In this document: positions 7,986 through 15,048 of the stretch, one piece after another
How the letters are laid out: the number at the start of each line of letters is the position of its first letter
Numbering within the stretch: position 1 is the stretch's first letter
IMG/VR virus record: IMGVR_UViG_3300022562_000514
Span: 1 to 28,806 of that record
Reading direction: 5' to 3' (one strand)
Source: a virus
DNA: 28,806 nt
Made by a program: the position numbers and the translations under genes
Notes under the pieces: model-generated
The model's database searches: none
What the model saw: only the letters and a program-made list of their open reading frames with translations
What the model was told of the DNA's origin: nothing

Positions 7986-8362
7986 TGGCGACATTCGTCT
8001 ACCGGGGCGAGTCCTACGCCGTGGAAGCGACGTGGGGCCTTTCCAAGAAACTGACAGCAGCCGGGTACGACCCGATGCGCCTTTCCGGACAACTCATCCT
8101 GTCCGTTGGGCGCGGCGTGATGGGCAACACGACGTTCCCGGCAATCGACCTTGCGGAGATCGGCAGCATTTGTCTCGCCGAGGCTGGAGTCAAAGCCACG
8201 CCGGATGAGGTCGGCGAGGCCGCGATGGCGGGTGACGGTTTTTTTCGCCTGGGTGATGCGGTGGTCGCGCTCATCACCGAGATCGTGGCGCCCGACCACG
8301 GCATGGACGATCTGCCGGAGTCGGACGGAAAAAAGGCGGAGCCCAAAGCTGGCGAGATGTGA
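7985..8362 (+). CDS. Tail assembly chaperone, first frame (lambda gpG-like role)
   Basis: 125 residues, resembling the small chaperones found after tube genes in gene transfer agents and Rhodobacterales phages. The body is MATFVYRGESYAVEATWGLSKKL, then helices (FPAIDLAEIGSICLAEAG, GDAVVALITEIVAPDHG). The acidic/basic tail is DLPESDGKKAEPKAGEM. The start overlaps the tube stop (TAATG). Near its 3' end the sequence reads GGA AAA AAG in frame, i.e. the slippery heptamer A AAA AAG. A fraction of ribosomes is expected to shift to -1 and make a longer 190-residue product with the next frame. Confidence 0.88.
   Translation: MATFVYRGESYAVEATWGLSKKLTAAGYDPMRLSGQLILSVGRGVMGNTTFPAIDLAEIGSICLAEAGVKATPDEVGEAAMAGDGFFRLGDAVVALITEIVAPDHGMDDLPESDGKKAEPKAGEM
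8329..8335 (+). promoter_or_regulatory. -1 programmed frameshift site A AAA AAG in the tail chaperone gene
   Basis: In the zero frame the codons are GGA AAA AAG, the exact phase for simultaneous -1 slippage. After the shift the frame reads GGC GGA GCC CAA AGC TGG CGA GAT GTG ATG with no stop, and runs into the frame of the downstream chaperone gene. Helpers are visible: GGAG 8 bases upstream (8317-8320), like the stimulatory Shine-Dalgarno of dnaX, and a possible stem CCAAAGC (8343-8349) with GCTTTTGG (8371-8378). Confidence 0.85.
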
Positions 8363-8556
8363 TGCGCGAGGCTTTTGGCGTGTCCCTGCTTTGGGGTATT
8401 CAGCCTTCTGAGTTTTGGCGCATGTCCATCGTCGAGTGGTGGTGGGCATACGGCGCGCAGATCGAAGCGGCGCCGCGTAAGCCGGGCACGGCGTCCCCGC
8501 GCAAGATGGCCGCCGCCAAGAAGCGCCTGAAGGAGAAGATGCGTGGCAACGGTTGA
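8335..8556 (+). CDS. Tail assembly chaperone, second (-1) frame, T-like domain
   Basis: As the shifted extension it adds 73 residues after residue 117 of the first frame. If it were also read independently, a GTG at 8359 or ATG at 8362 would give about 65 residues. The extension opens SWRDVMREAFGV, then IQPSEFWRMSIVEWWWAYGAQIE, matching small chaperones of gene transfer agents ('W-x-x-x-M-x-x-x-G...P-x-x-F-W-x-x-T/S'). The conserved W lies upstream of any internal start, which favours the fusion product. The basic C-terminus (KMAAAKKRLKEKMRGNG) overlaps the tape-measure start. Confidence 0.85.
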   Translation, partial: GGAQSWRDVMREAFGVSLLWGIQPSEFWRMSIVEWWWAYGAQIEAAPRKPGTASPRKMAAAKKRLKEKMRGNG

Positions 8557-10072
8557 CCCGCTCATAATCGAATTCGGCGCTGACCTGGGGCCGCTCATCC
8601 GCGAGAGCAAGCGGGCGGGCGCAACCGTCGACGGGTTCACGCGGCGGATAGAGGACACGGCCCGCCGGACCCGCGGTTCCTACGACCGCATGACGGCGGC
8701 CTCCAACAATTTCAGCAACAGCAGCCGAATGCTTGCCCTGCAACTGTCGCAGGTCGGTCAGCAGACGATGGCCTCGGGTCACTTCATGCAGGCGCTGGCG
8801 CTGCAGTTGCCTGACATCGGCCTCGCCTTCGGCACCGTGGGCATCGCCGCGGGCCTGCTCGCGGGTGTAACGCTGCCCCTGCTCAGCAGCGCGCTCGGCG
8901 TCGGCTCCGAGGAGGCCCAGAAGCTCGCCAAGGCGATGGAGACCATCGCGAAAAAGACGAAGGATGCAAACGAGGCGTACCGGGTCTTTGTCCGCGGCCT
9001 GAGTTCGACCGAGGAGCTGCGGCTGGTCGATGCCATCGCGGACAAGCAGCGCGAACTCGCGGAGGCGCAGAAGCAGACCATCAACGGCATGATGCTTCCC
9101 GGTCAGAAGGCGCACGTCGAACTGCTCAAGGCCGAGCGGGACGAGCTACAGAAGCAACTGGACACGTTCCGGGAGGCGGAGGAGCGGCGGCGCCACGCGG
9201 TCGAGGATGTTAAGATCCTGACCGACCAGGAGCGCATGCTCGGCGAACAGATGCAGGAGGCGGCACGGCAGGCGGCGCTCGGCGCGACGGAGACCGAACG
9301 GACCCGGGACGCGGCTGCGGAGGCGGCTGCGGAGTTCGTCAAGCTGGTCGCGCTGGCGACGCAGTTCGCCAACGAAGACCTCGTTATGAGCATGCCGGTT
9401 GTCGCGGCCAAGGTGCCGAAGAACCCGTTTGACACGAAGACGACCGGCGGCAGGGACACCACGAGGTCCGATTTCGAGCGCGTGCAGGCGCAGCTCGCGA
9501 CCGAGACCGAGACCATCATGGCCGCCTATGCGGAGCGGCAGGAGGCGCTGGACGCGGCCCTGGAACGGCGGTTGGCGTCGGAGGCGGAATACAAGGACCT
9601 CAGCATCCGCAACGAGAAGGAGCGGAACGACGCGCTGGCGGCCATCGCACAGAAGGCTGAAGCGGAGCGCGCGGGGGCATACTCAGACCTCTTCGGAGCG
9701 CTTTCTGAAATCGCGCAAACCGGCGGCGAGCGGAACCTGAAAATCGCAAAGGCGTTTGGCATTGCCGAAGCGCTCATCAACACTTACCAGGGTGCAACGA
9801 AGGCGCTGACGCTGCCGTTCCCGCAGAACCTTGCCGCATTCGCGCAGACGCTCGCCACGGGGCTTTCGGCGGTCCAATCTATCAAGGGCGTGTCGGCCGG
9901 CGGCGGCGGTTCCGCAGCAGCAGCGTCAGCCGCTGCCCCGGTCGCACCCCCAACCCAGACGGTCAACGTTCACGCGGGCAACCCGTTCTCCGAGGCCGTC
10001 CTGCGCCCGTTCATCGAGGCGGTCAACGAGGCAACCCGCAACGGTGCGCTCGTCAACGCCCGGTTCGCCTAA
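8543..10072 (+). CDS. Tail tape measure protein
   Basis: 509 residues from a GTG with AAGGAGA upstream. The tape measure sets tail length and is later ejected. Seen in the sequence: an N-terminal region ending in SNSSRMLALQLSQVGQQTM, a long hydrophobic stretch at residues ~91-119 (GLAFGTVGIAAGLLAGVTLPLL), extended coiled-coil heptads at ~120-260 and ~300-385 (rich in E, K, A, R, Q), and a C-terminal G/A/P-rich linker before a short domain. The size is small for the class, so a fairly short siphovirus tail is likely. The gene's 3' end meets the antisense lipoprotein gene with a 4-base convergent overlap. Confidence 0.92.
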   Translation: MATVDPLIIEFGADLGPLIRESKRAGATVDGFTRRIEDTARRTRGSYDRMTAASNNFSNSSRMLALQLSQVGQQTMASGHFMQALALQLPDIGLAFGTVGIAAGLLAGVTLPLLSSALGVGSEEAQKLAKAMETIAKKTKDANEAYRVFVRGLSSTEELRLVDAIADKQRELAEAQKQTINGMMLPGQKAHVELLKAERDELQKQLDTFREAEERRRHAVEDVKILTDQERMLGEQMQEAARQAALGATETERTRDAAAEAAAEFVKLVALATQFANEDLVMSMPVVAAKVPKNPFDTKTTGGRDTTRSDFERVQAQLATETETIMAAYAERQEALDAALERRLASEAEYKDLSIRNEKERNDALAAIAQKAEAERAGAYSDLFGALSEIAQTGGERNLKIAKAFGIAEALINTYQGATKALTLPFPQNLAAFAQTLATGLSAVQSIKGVSAGGGGSAAAASAAAPVAPPTQTVNVHAGNPFSEAVLRPFIEAVNEATRNGALVNARFA

Positions 10073-10341
10073 CAGAGAAAATTATAGCCGATATACATCG
10101 AGTTGATGAAGTCGTCGGCGGTCGGGCTGCTGTCCACTGTCCCGGTAAACCGTGATGGGCCGCCGCAGGTTTCATCGGCCTTCATCTGCATCGCTGGCGT
10201 TGGCGAAAACCCGGGCACGCCCCGGACCTGATTCATGGCCCCGCTGATCGTGACCATGTGGCCGTTAAAGGCCGTTACCTCGCCCGCGTAGTCACTCGGC
10301 GCAGCGCAGGCCGCAAGAAAAAGAAGGGGCAAAAATCGCAT
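10069..10341 (-). CDS. Antisense small lipoprotein (moron)
   Basis: 90 residues on the strand opposite to the tail operon. The N-terminus is a compact lipoprotein signal: M-R, a hydrophobic core FLPLLFLA, and lipobox L-A-A-C with C12 as the lipid-bearing residue. The mature part is about 79 residues with two more cysteines (C59 and C90, the very last residue) that could form a disulfide in the periplasm. A good ribosome site (GAAAGGA, 7 bases before ATG on the minus strand) supports the start. It sits in the only gap between tape measure and the next tail gene. Its function is not recognised; lysogenic conversion or superinfection exclusion is an inference from the position and lipid anchor. 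Confidence 0.82.
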   Translation of the reverse strand: MRFLPLLFLAACAAPSDYAGEVTAFNGHMVTISGAMNQVRGVPGFSPTPAMQMKADETCGGPSRFTGTVDSSPTADDFINSMYIGYNFLC

Positions 10342-10379
10342 GGTTCGGTCCTTTCGTAAAATAGAGACATAGGCACCGG

Positions 10380-11618
10380 ATGACCGTTTCGCTAGAATCC
10401 GGCAACAGCCTGACCAACCTCAAGTATGCGCGCGTCCTCCACGCAGGCAACAGGTTTCGGCTCAAGGCCATCACGGCGAGCAGCACGGCGACGGGCTCGG
10501 ACGCGACCGCGCCGGACGACCCGGAGACGTTCGAATACTGGACGGCGTTTGACAATTCGGTGCCGGTGCCGCTGGATTTCAGCGACAGCGCGTGGACTGC
10601 AACGAACGTCACGGTGGCCTCGGACGGGCAGACGGTGACGGATGACGCGACGAACGCGGTCCACAGCCTCTCGGACACCGCGACGACAACGGCGGTTGAA
10701 TGGGTGTTCGGCGTAGAGGTGGAGCGCCAGACGCTGGCGGAGTTCCAGCTCTACCTGAACGACGGGACAACGACCTTCACCTGCTTCTTCGACATGCGGG
10801 ACGGCACGGTCGGCACGGCGTCGAACTGCACGGGGCAGATACAGGACCTCGGCGACAACCGCTTCTATTGCTCGATCTACATGACGGTAGCGGCGGCGTC
10901 CTCCACGTTCGAGTTCCGCGGCTCGGACGGTGCAGAGGCGACGACCTACATTGGCGCGAGCGACACGATCAAGCTTCTGCGGATGGACCTGAACCCGAGC
11001 GCGGCAACATGGGACGCGGACCTTTTCACGGCTACCAGCGGCAACTGCATCTGCCTCGCGGGGCACAACCTCGGGACGCGCAACGGGCGCATCCGCATCT
11101 ATTACGGGTCATCGCCGACGCTGATCGACACGCTGTCGCCCACGGATGACAGCCCCATCATGTTCCTCTTCGACGCGCAGTCGTCGGCGGACTGGCGGGT
11201 GGCGATTGACCGCGCGGCAGGCCCGAAAGTCGCGGTCATCCGCATCGGCTCGGTGCTGACGATGGAGCGGCCATTTTACGGCGGGTTCAGCCCGGCGCAC
11301 TGGAACCGCACGGACCAGCTGACCGGCAACAAGTCGGAGGGCGGGCAGTTCCTCGGGCGCGACATCATCAACCGCGGCTTCGCGGCGCGCTACGATTGGC
11401 AGAACCTCACGGATGCGTGGATACGCACGAACCTGGACGGGATGAACGGGCTGATCCGGGCGGTTCGCAAGGAGCCGTTCTTCATCGCATGGCGCGCGCT
11501 GGAGCAGAACGACTGCGACTATGCGTGGACCGCCGGGCCAGTGGCAGGGCCGGTGTTCTCCGGAACGCGCGACCTCGCGTCGTTCTCGATAGAGGCAGAG
11601 GGGCACGGGTATGAGTGA
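10380..11618 (+). CDS. Tail protein, probably distal-tail-like with a carbohydrate-binding insertion
   Basis: 412 residues. The ends look like a tail-tip structural protein: an N-terminal SLESGNSLTNLKYARVLHAGN segment and a C-terminal half with RIGSVLTMERPFYGGFSPAHWNR, EGGQFLGRDIINRG and PFFIAWRALEQ. The middle (residues ~50-210) has the pattern of a concanavalin-like or CBM fold: VEWVFGVEVERQTLAEFQLYL, TFTCFFDMRDGTVGT and NRFYCSIYMTVAAAS. By position (right after tape measure) it corresponds to the distal tail / baseplate ring protein. The start is ATG at 10380 with a weak AGG upstream. I am confident it is a virion protein, less so of the exact role. Confidence 0.78.
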   Translation: MTVSLESGNSLTNLKYARVLHAGNRFRLKAITASSTATGSDATAPDDPETFEYWTAFDNSVPVPLDFSDSAWTATNVTVASDGQTVTDDATNAVHSLSDTATTTAVEWVFGVEVERQTLAEFQLYLNDGTTTFTCFFDMRDGTVGTASNCTGQIQDLGDNRFYCSIYMTVAAASSTFEFRGSDGAEATTYIGASDTIKLLRMDLNPSAATWDADLFTATSGNCICLAGHNLGTRNGRIRIYYGSSPTLIDTLSPTDDSPIMFLFDAQSSADWRVAIDRAAGPKVAVIRIGSVLTMERPFYGGFSPAHWNRTDQLTGNKSEGGQFLGRDIINRGFAARYDWQNLTDAWIRTNLDGMNGLIRAVRKEPFFIAWRALEQNDCDYAWTAGPVAGPVFSGTRDLASFSIEAEGHGYE

Positions 11619-11622
11619 ACTA
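11611..11622. repeat. 12-bp direct repeat, left flank of the antisense insert
   Basis: ATGAGTGAACTA at 11611-11622 recurs as ATGAGTGAATTA at 11834-11845 (11 of 12 bases). The left copy contains the stop of the upstream tail gene (TGA at 11616-11618), and on the other strand the stop (TAG) of the antisense gene. Confidence 0.75.
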
Positions 11623-11835
11623 CCTCACGTCAAACAACATCGTGATGGTCATTCGCCTTCTTGGCGCCGCGCCGAGACGTTCATCGATGCTGAATGTCGT
11701 GCGCTCACAAGCGACATACGGACACGAGACTAATTCCCTGGCGGCCGAGCAAGCTTCGTTGTGCGTCTCGGCTTGCATCAGAGCCTCAAATAGTTCGCGA
11801 GCGAAGAAATCGGGGGGGGTGGCGATGTTGTCCAT
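11620..11835 (-). CDS. Antisense 71-aa protein with its own promoter, leaderless mRNA (moron)
   Basis: Begins MDNIATPPDFFARELFEALM and ends RRRMTITMLFDVR. The sequence reads like a real small protein: an acidic helix (ARELFEALMQAETHNEACSAARELV), three cysteines (C29, C38, C43) and a basic beta-like end. No signal peptide or known domain is recognised. A minus-strand promoter TTGGAC-N17-TATAAT lies directly upstream, and the A of the ATG is 7 bases after the -10, so the transcript would start at the start codon. There is no ribosome site, which fits leaderless translation. The gene is exactly framed by direct repeats. The overlapping + strand frame of 79 residues is less protein-like. Confidence 0.72.
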   Translation of the reverse strand: MDNIATPPDFFARELFEALMQAETHNEACSAARELVSCPYVACERTTFSIDERLGAAPRRRMTITMLFDVR

Positions 11836-11845
11836 GAGTGAATTA
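11834..11845. repeat. 12-bp direct repeat, right flank of the antisense insert
   Basis: ATGAGTGAATTA, the partner of 11611-11622. On the minus strand it contains the first base of the antisense gene's start codon and most of its -10 box. On the plus strand it precedes the ATG (11847) of the tail hub gene. Removing one repeat unit plus the insert would leave the upstream stop and downstream start almost touching, as at other gene joints here. Confidence 0.75.
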
Positions 11846-11870
11846 TATGCCTGAACGCCTGCCCGTCCAA
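11842..11870 (-). promoter_or_regulatory. Sigma70-type promoter TTGGAC-N17-TATAAT
   Basis: On the minus strand the -35 TTGGAC is at 11870-11865, the spacer is 17 bases, and the -10 TATAAT (perfect) is at 11847-11842. It points at the antisense 71-aa gene, with the predicted start of RNA at or next to the ATG. It is the best promoter match I found in the window and lies inside the 5' end of the tail hub gene, so it could be active in the lysogen when the late operon is silent. Confidence 0.7.
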
Positions 11871-14114
11871 GTGCTCAAAATCGCGCTGCCCAAATGCGCG
11901 AACACGCACGGCACGGCGCCCTGCACGGCCACGCAGACCGACGATGGCAAGTGCTACAACTGCCGCGCGACCTGCAACGACGTGGCGAACTATCGGCAGA
12001 CGCCGGACGGACACCTGACGGCGGACCTCACGAAATACGCAGGAGACGCCATCACGTCAACGGAGCTGACGCGCACCGCCGACCTGTTCGCGGCCTTCGA
12101 CGTGTCCTTCCCGGTGACGCCATCCGGCACCATCTGGGAGCAGGGCGGGTCCGCGGACCAGGCGGCTTATCTCGGCATCACGTCGACGAACCTTGTCTTC
12201 CGCGCCGGGGATGGGACGGCGAGCGACAGCACGACCACTGCCAAAATCAGCGTTGCCTACTCGGCGGTCGCTGGCAAGACTCTTACGCTCTACGTGGAAA
12301 TCGACATCAGCGCGGATACGGTGAACCTTTGGGCCTTCGACCCGGTGGCCCTGACCCTGACCCTGCTCGGCACGGACACCGCGGCCTCGAGCATCACCAC
12401 GTGGGCAGGCACGGACGGCGGGGCGGTCGGCGCTGACGGCGGCTCCAACATCGCGACCGGCGAGGACGGCGGCACGTTCAACGGCACGATAACCGCGGCG
12501 CGGTTCTACGACAGCACGGCGGCGCCGGACATGTCGGACAACTACCGGCTGGACCTCTACTTCGGCCGCAACCAGCAAGGAAAGCCCGCAGACGACATCG
12601 TGGTCTTTCCTTACATCACCAGCATTCAGACGGCGGGCAGCCGCATCAACCTGGCGGGCGGCGACAAGAACTACGAACCCCTAGGCGCGCGGGCGCAGAT
12701 GTCCGTGACGCTGGCGGACGGGCCGTCCTCCGACCGGGTGGTGGACCCCTACCTGTCCGACCGGCTCTACGACCCGCGCGACTTCGGCACCTTCTGGACC
12801 AAGTTCCGGGTGCGCCACAAGTACGGGCAGGTCGGCGCGCTGGTGACGCTCTACGAGGGCTACGACGGCGACCGGCTGGCGGACATGCAGAGCCGGTCCT
12901 ACATCCTCGACCGCATCGACTTCGGCGGTACGGACAGCGTGGGCATCAACTGCCGGGACGTTCTCACCCGCTCGGAACTTAACAAGGCACAGGCCCCGGT
13001 CGCGAGCCCCGGGAAGCTCAAGGATGACATCACCGCGGCAGCAACCGCCTTCACCGTGACCGGGGCCCTCGCTACCGACTACGACGCTAGCGGGACGGTG
13101 CGGATCGGCGACGAGGTTCTGACGTACTCGTCATTCACCGAGAGCGCGAACGGTGACCTGGTCTTTGCAGTAACTTCCCGGGGCTCCGATAACACCACCG
13201 CGGACACGCATTCCGCGAACGACGCGGTGCAACTCTGCCTGCGATACACGGCGCAGGCTCCGAGCGACATCCTGGCGGACCTGCTCGCGAACTACGCCGG
13301 GGTCGAATACCAGTTCCTGAATTTGTCCGATTGGGCGTCGGAAGCCACGAGCTACCTGTCTACCTATGCCCTGACGCGACTCATCACGAAGCCGACCGAG
13401 GTCAAGACCCTGATCGGGGAAATCGCCGAGCAATGCGCGCTTTACGTCTACTGGAACGAACGCACGCAAGCGGTGGACATGAAGGCCATACGCGGGCAGG
13501 TGTCCCAACCGGCCACGCTGGACGATGACAGTCACCTCATCATGGAAAGCGTAACGCTTCGCGAGAGACCGGAGCAGCGTGCCGACCAGGTTTGGTTCTA
13601 CTACAACCAACTGGACCCGACGAAAGACACCGACGAGGTGACGAACTACCAGAACGCCGAGGTCTTCGTCGGGCCGTCGTTCTTCGGCCAAAGCCAAATC
13701 CGGCGCGTCCTGTCCCCGTGGATTCCCTCCGACTCGATGGCACTGGAAACAGCGTCGAAGGTTGCCAACCGCTACCGGGAAGTCCCGCTCGAGTTGTCCT
13801 TCGATCTCGACGCCAAAGACCGCAGCCTTTGGCTCGGCGACACTCGCTACATTACGCACCGCAAATTGGTGGACCGGAACGGGCGGCCGGACACGACGCG
13901 GCTGTTCACGATCATCGAGGCCGAGGACCGGGTGCTGGAAGGCCGCGTCCGCTACGTGGCGGTCGATGCCACGATTGCCGGGTTTATCTACGTGTACATG
14001 GACTCCGGCGACTCGGATTACGTGGGCGACGGGACGGACCAGTTCAACGGCGCTTGGTATACGAACGACGGCGGCGTTTACAATAACGGCGATATGGGGG
14101 CGGTCTACTCATGA
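11847..14114 (+). CDS. Tail tip / baseplate hub protein with N-terminal cysteine cluster
   Basis: 755 residues from the ATG at 11847 (a GTG three codons earlier is possible). The N-terminus has cysteines at 17, 26, 36, 39 and 43 in a C-x8-C-x9-C-x2-C-x3-C pattern with HGTAPC and ATCND. I recall this block from other siphovirus tail-tip proteins, where it may hold a metal or Fe-S cluster. Residues ~55-230 look like a LamG/concanavalin-type domain (WEQGG, LTLYVEIDISADTVNLWAF, GTITAARFYDS). The second half resembles hub domains: YEPLGARAQMSVTL, YDPRDFGTFWTKFRVR, ILDRIDFGG, RSELNKAQAP, then a baseplate-hub ending. It overlaps the next gene by ATGA. Confidence 0.82.
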   Translation: MPERLPVQVLKIALPKCANTHGTAPCTATQTDDGKCYNCRATCNDVANYRQTPDGHLTADLTKYAGDAITSTELTRTADLFAAFDVSFPVTPSGTIWEQGGSADQAAYLGITSTNLVFRAGDGTASDSTTTAKISVAYSAVAGKTLTLYVEIDISADTVNLWAFDPVALTLTLLGTDTAASSITTWAGTDGGAVGADGGSNIATGEDGGTFNGTITAARFYDSTAAPDMSDNYRLDLYFGRNQQGKPADDIVVFPYITSIQTAGSRINLAGGDKNYEPLGARAQMSVTLADGPSSDRVVDPYLSDRLYDPRDFGTFWTKFRVRHKYGQVGALVTLYEGYDGDRLADMQSRSYILDRIDFGGTDSVGINCRDVLTRSELNKAQAPVASPGKLKDDITAAATAFTVTGALATDYDASGTVRIGDEVLTYSSFTESANGDLVFAVTSRGSDNTTADTHSANDAVQLCLRYTAQAPSDILADLLANYAGVEYQFLNLSDWASEATSYLSTYALTRLITKPTEVKTLIGEIAEQCALYVYWNERTQAVDMKAIRGQVSQPATLDDDSHLIMESVTLRERPEQRADQVWFYYNQLDPTKDTDEVTNYQNAEVFVGPSFFGQSQIRRVLSPWIPSDSMALETASKVANRYREVPLELSFDLDAKDRSLWLGDTRYITHRKLVDRNGRPDTTRLFTIIEAEDRVLEGRVRYVAVDATIAGFIYVYMDSGDSDYVGDGTDQFNGAWYTNDGGVYNNGDMGAVYS

Positions 14115-14725
14115 CTTGGAACAGTTACGCCGCCTCGGTTTTTGCCGTTGGCGCGGCAGTCAAGGGCGCAACGCACCTTGGCATGTATAACAACTTCGCC
14201 GCGGTAGCATCCGGCGCCACGAACGCCCCTGTCATCGCCGCCGGCTGGCACCCCTACGACATGGTAGACGTGGGCGACGGCAACGACGGCGTGATCTACG
14301 ACTTCTCGGTTGACGGGGCGGTCGGCAGCGTTGTCACACCGGACTTCGCGGACGGTTACGAATATTGCCTTGTCGGCAAGGCGCTCACCGCGGCGTCATC
14401 GACAACGAGCTTCAGCGTCGACCTCTACCGGGAGACGGATGCCGCCTATACGAACGATGTGGGGCAGCATTCCTACACGAGCGCCAGTTCGGCCACCATT
14501 GACTTCAAGGTTTACCTCCTGTTGCCGCGCGACCTTGCGACCGTCCACGAATCTTCAGGCGGGTATTCATACGAGCGGAGCAACGCGAGCACCAACAACC
14601 TCCTCGGTTCGGTGTTCGACGCGACGGTGCAGGGAATCCTGAAGGCGCGTTTCGCGTTCAACACCGGCAACATCGACGGCGGGACCATCACAATGCTGCG
14701 GCGGCGGGAGTATAGCACGGCATGA
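14111..14725 (+). CDS. Tail-tip associated protein, function unknown
   Basis: 204 residues, no recognised domain. It is neutral and rich in Ala, Ser, Thr, Gly and Tyr, with alternating hydrophobic residues consistent with beta structure (VIYDFSVDGAVGSVVTPDF, YCLVGKALTAAS, IDFKVYLLLPRDL). There are no signal peptide or membrane segments. It is tightly coupled (ATGA) to the hub gene before it and to a small gene after it, so a structural role at the tail tip is the best inference. Confidence 0.75.
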   Translation: MTWNSYAASVFAVGAAVKGATHLGMYNNFAAVASGATNAPVIAAGWHPYDMVDVGDGNDGVIYDFSVDGAVGSVVTPDFADGYEYCLVGKALTAASSTTSFSVDLYRETDAAYTNDVGQHSYTSASSATIDFKVYLLLPRDLATVHESSGGYSYERSNASTNNLLGSVFDATVQGILKARFAFNTGNIDGGTITMLRRREYSTA

Positions 14726-14952
14726 GCAGGATTATAACATGGGAAGACGGCGAAAAGGTGGTGCGTGAGGCGCTGCCGGAGGAAGAGCGCGTCGTTACCC
14801 AGGAGGAGACCGCCGCGCGCCTCGACGCCGAGATGGACGGACTCAGCCGTCCCCTCATCACGCTCGCCGCATGGGTCGCGCAACTGAACGGTAAGACCAG
14901 GGCCGAGGCCATCGCGGAGATGAAGGCACTGCACAAGACCCTGTGGTCCTGA
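14722..14952 (+). CDS. Small acidic helical protein, 76 aa
   Basis: Starts MSRIITWEDGEKVVREALPEE; mostly charged helix (QEETAARLDAEMD, AEAIAEMKALHKTLWS). No family is recognised. Small proteins of this kind often accompany tail-fibre genes as assembly factors. It overlaps the upstream stop by ATGA. The 96 bases after it carry the third two-hairpin element. Confidence 0.7.
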   Translation: MSRIITWEDGEKVVREALPEEERVVTQEETAARLDAEMDGLSRPLITLAAWVAQLNGKTRAEAIAEMKALHKTLWS

Positions 14953-14980
14953 CCGGATCATCTGATCCCCCGCCCATTCC

Positions 14981-15041
14981 GCGCCTTGGGCAAGCGCTGA
15001 GCCCGGCCCGTCGTGAGACGCAGCCATTCCCTTTGAAGGAG
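14981..15041 (+). promoter_or_regulatory. Two-hairpin leader element, copy 3 (before Gp80-like protein)
   Basis: Hairpin 1 GCGCCTTGGGCAAGCGC (14981-14997) is identical to copy 2. Hairpin 2 (15005-15025) has CGTC-GTGA-GACG with an outer GGC/GCC stem reached after a small internal loop. TCCCTTTGAAGGAG (15028-15041) is identical to copy 1. Copies 2 and 3 also share the sequence between the hairpins closely. Confidence 0.7.
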
Positions 15042-15048
15042 GCCCCCT

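Noticed and set aside
11615-11854. 79-codon plus-strand frame between two tail genes
   Set aside because: The opposite-strand 71-codon frame has a strong promoter and a more protein-like sequence; this frame begins only because the repeat copies the ancestral start region.
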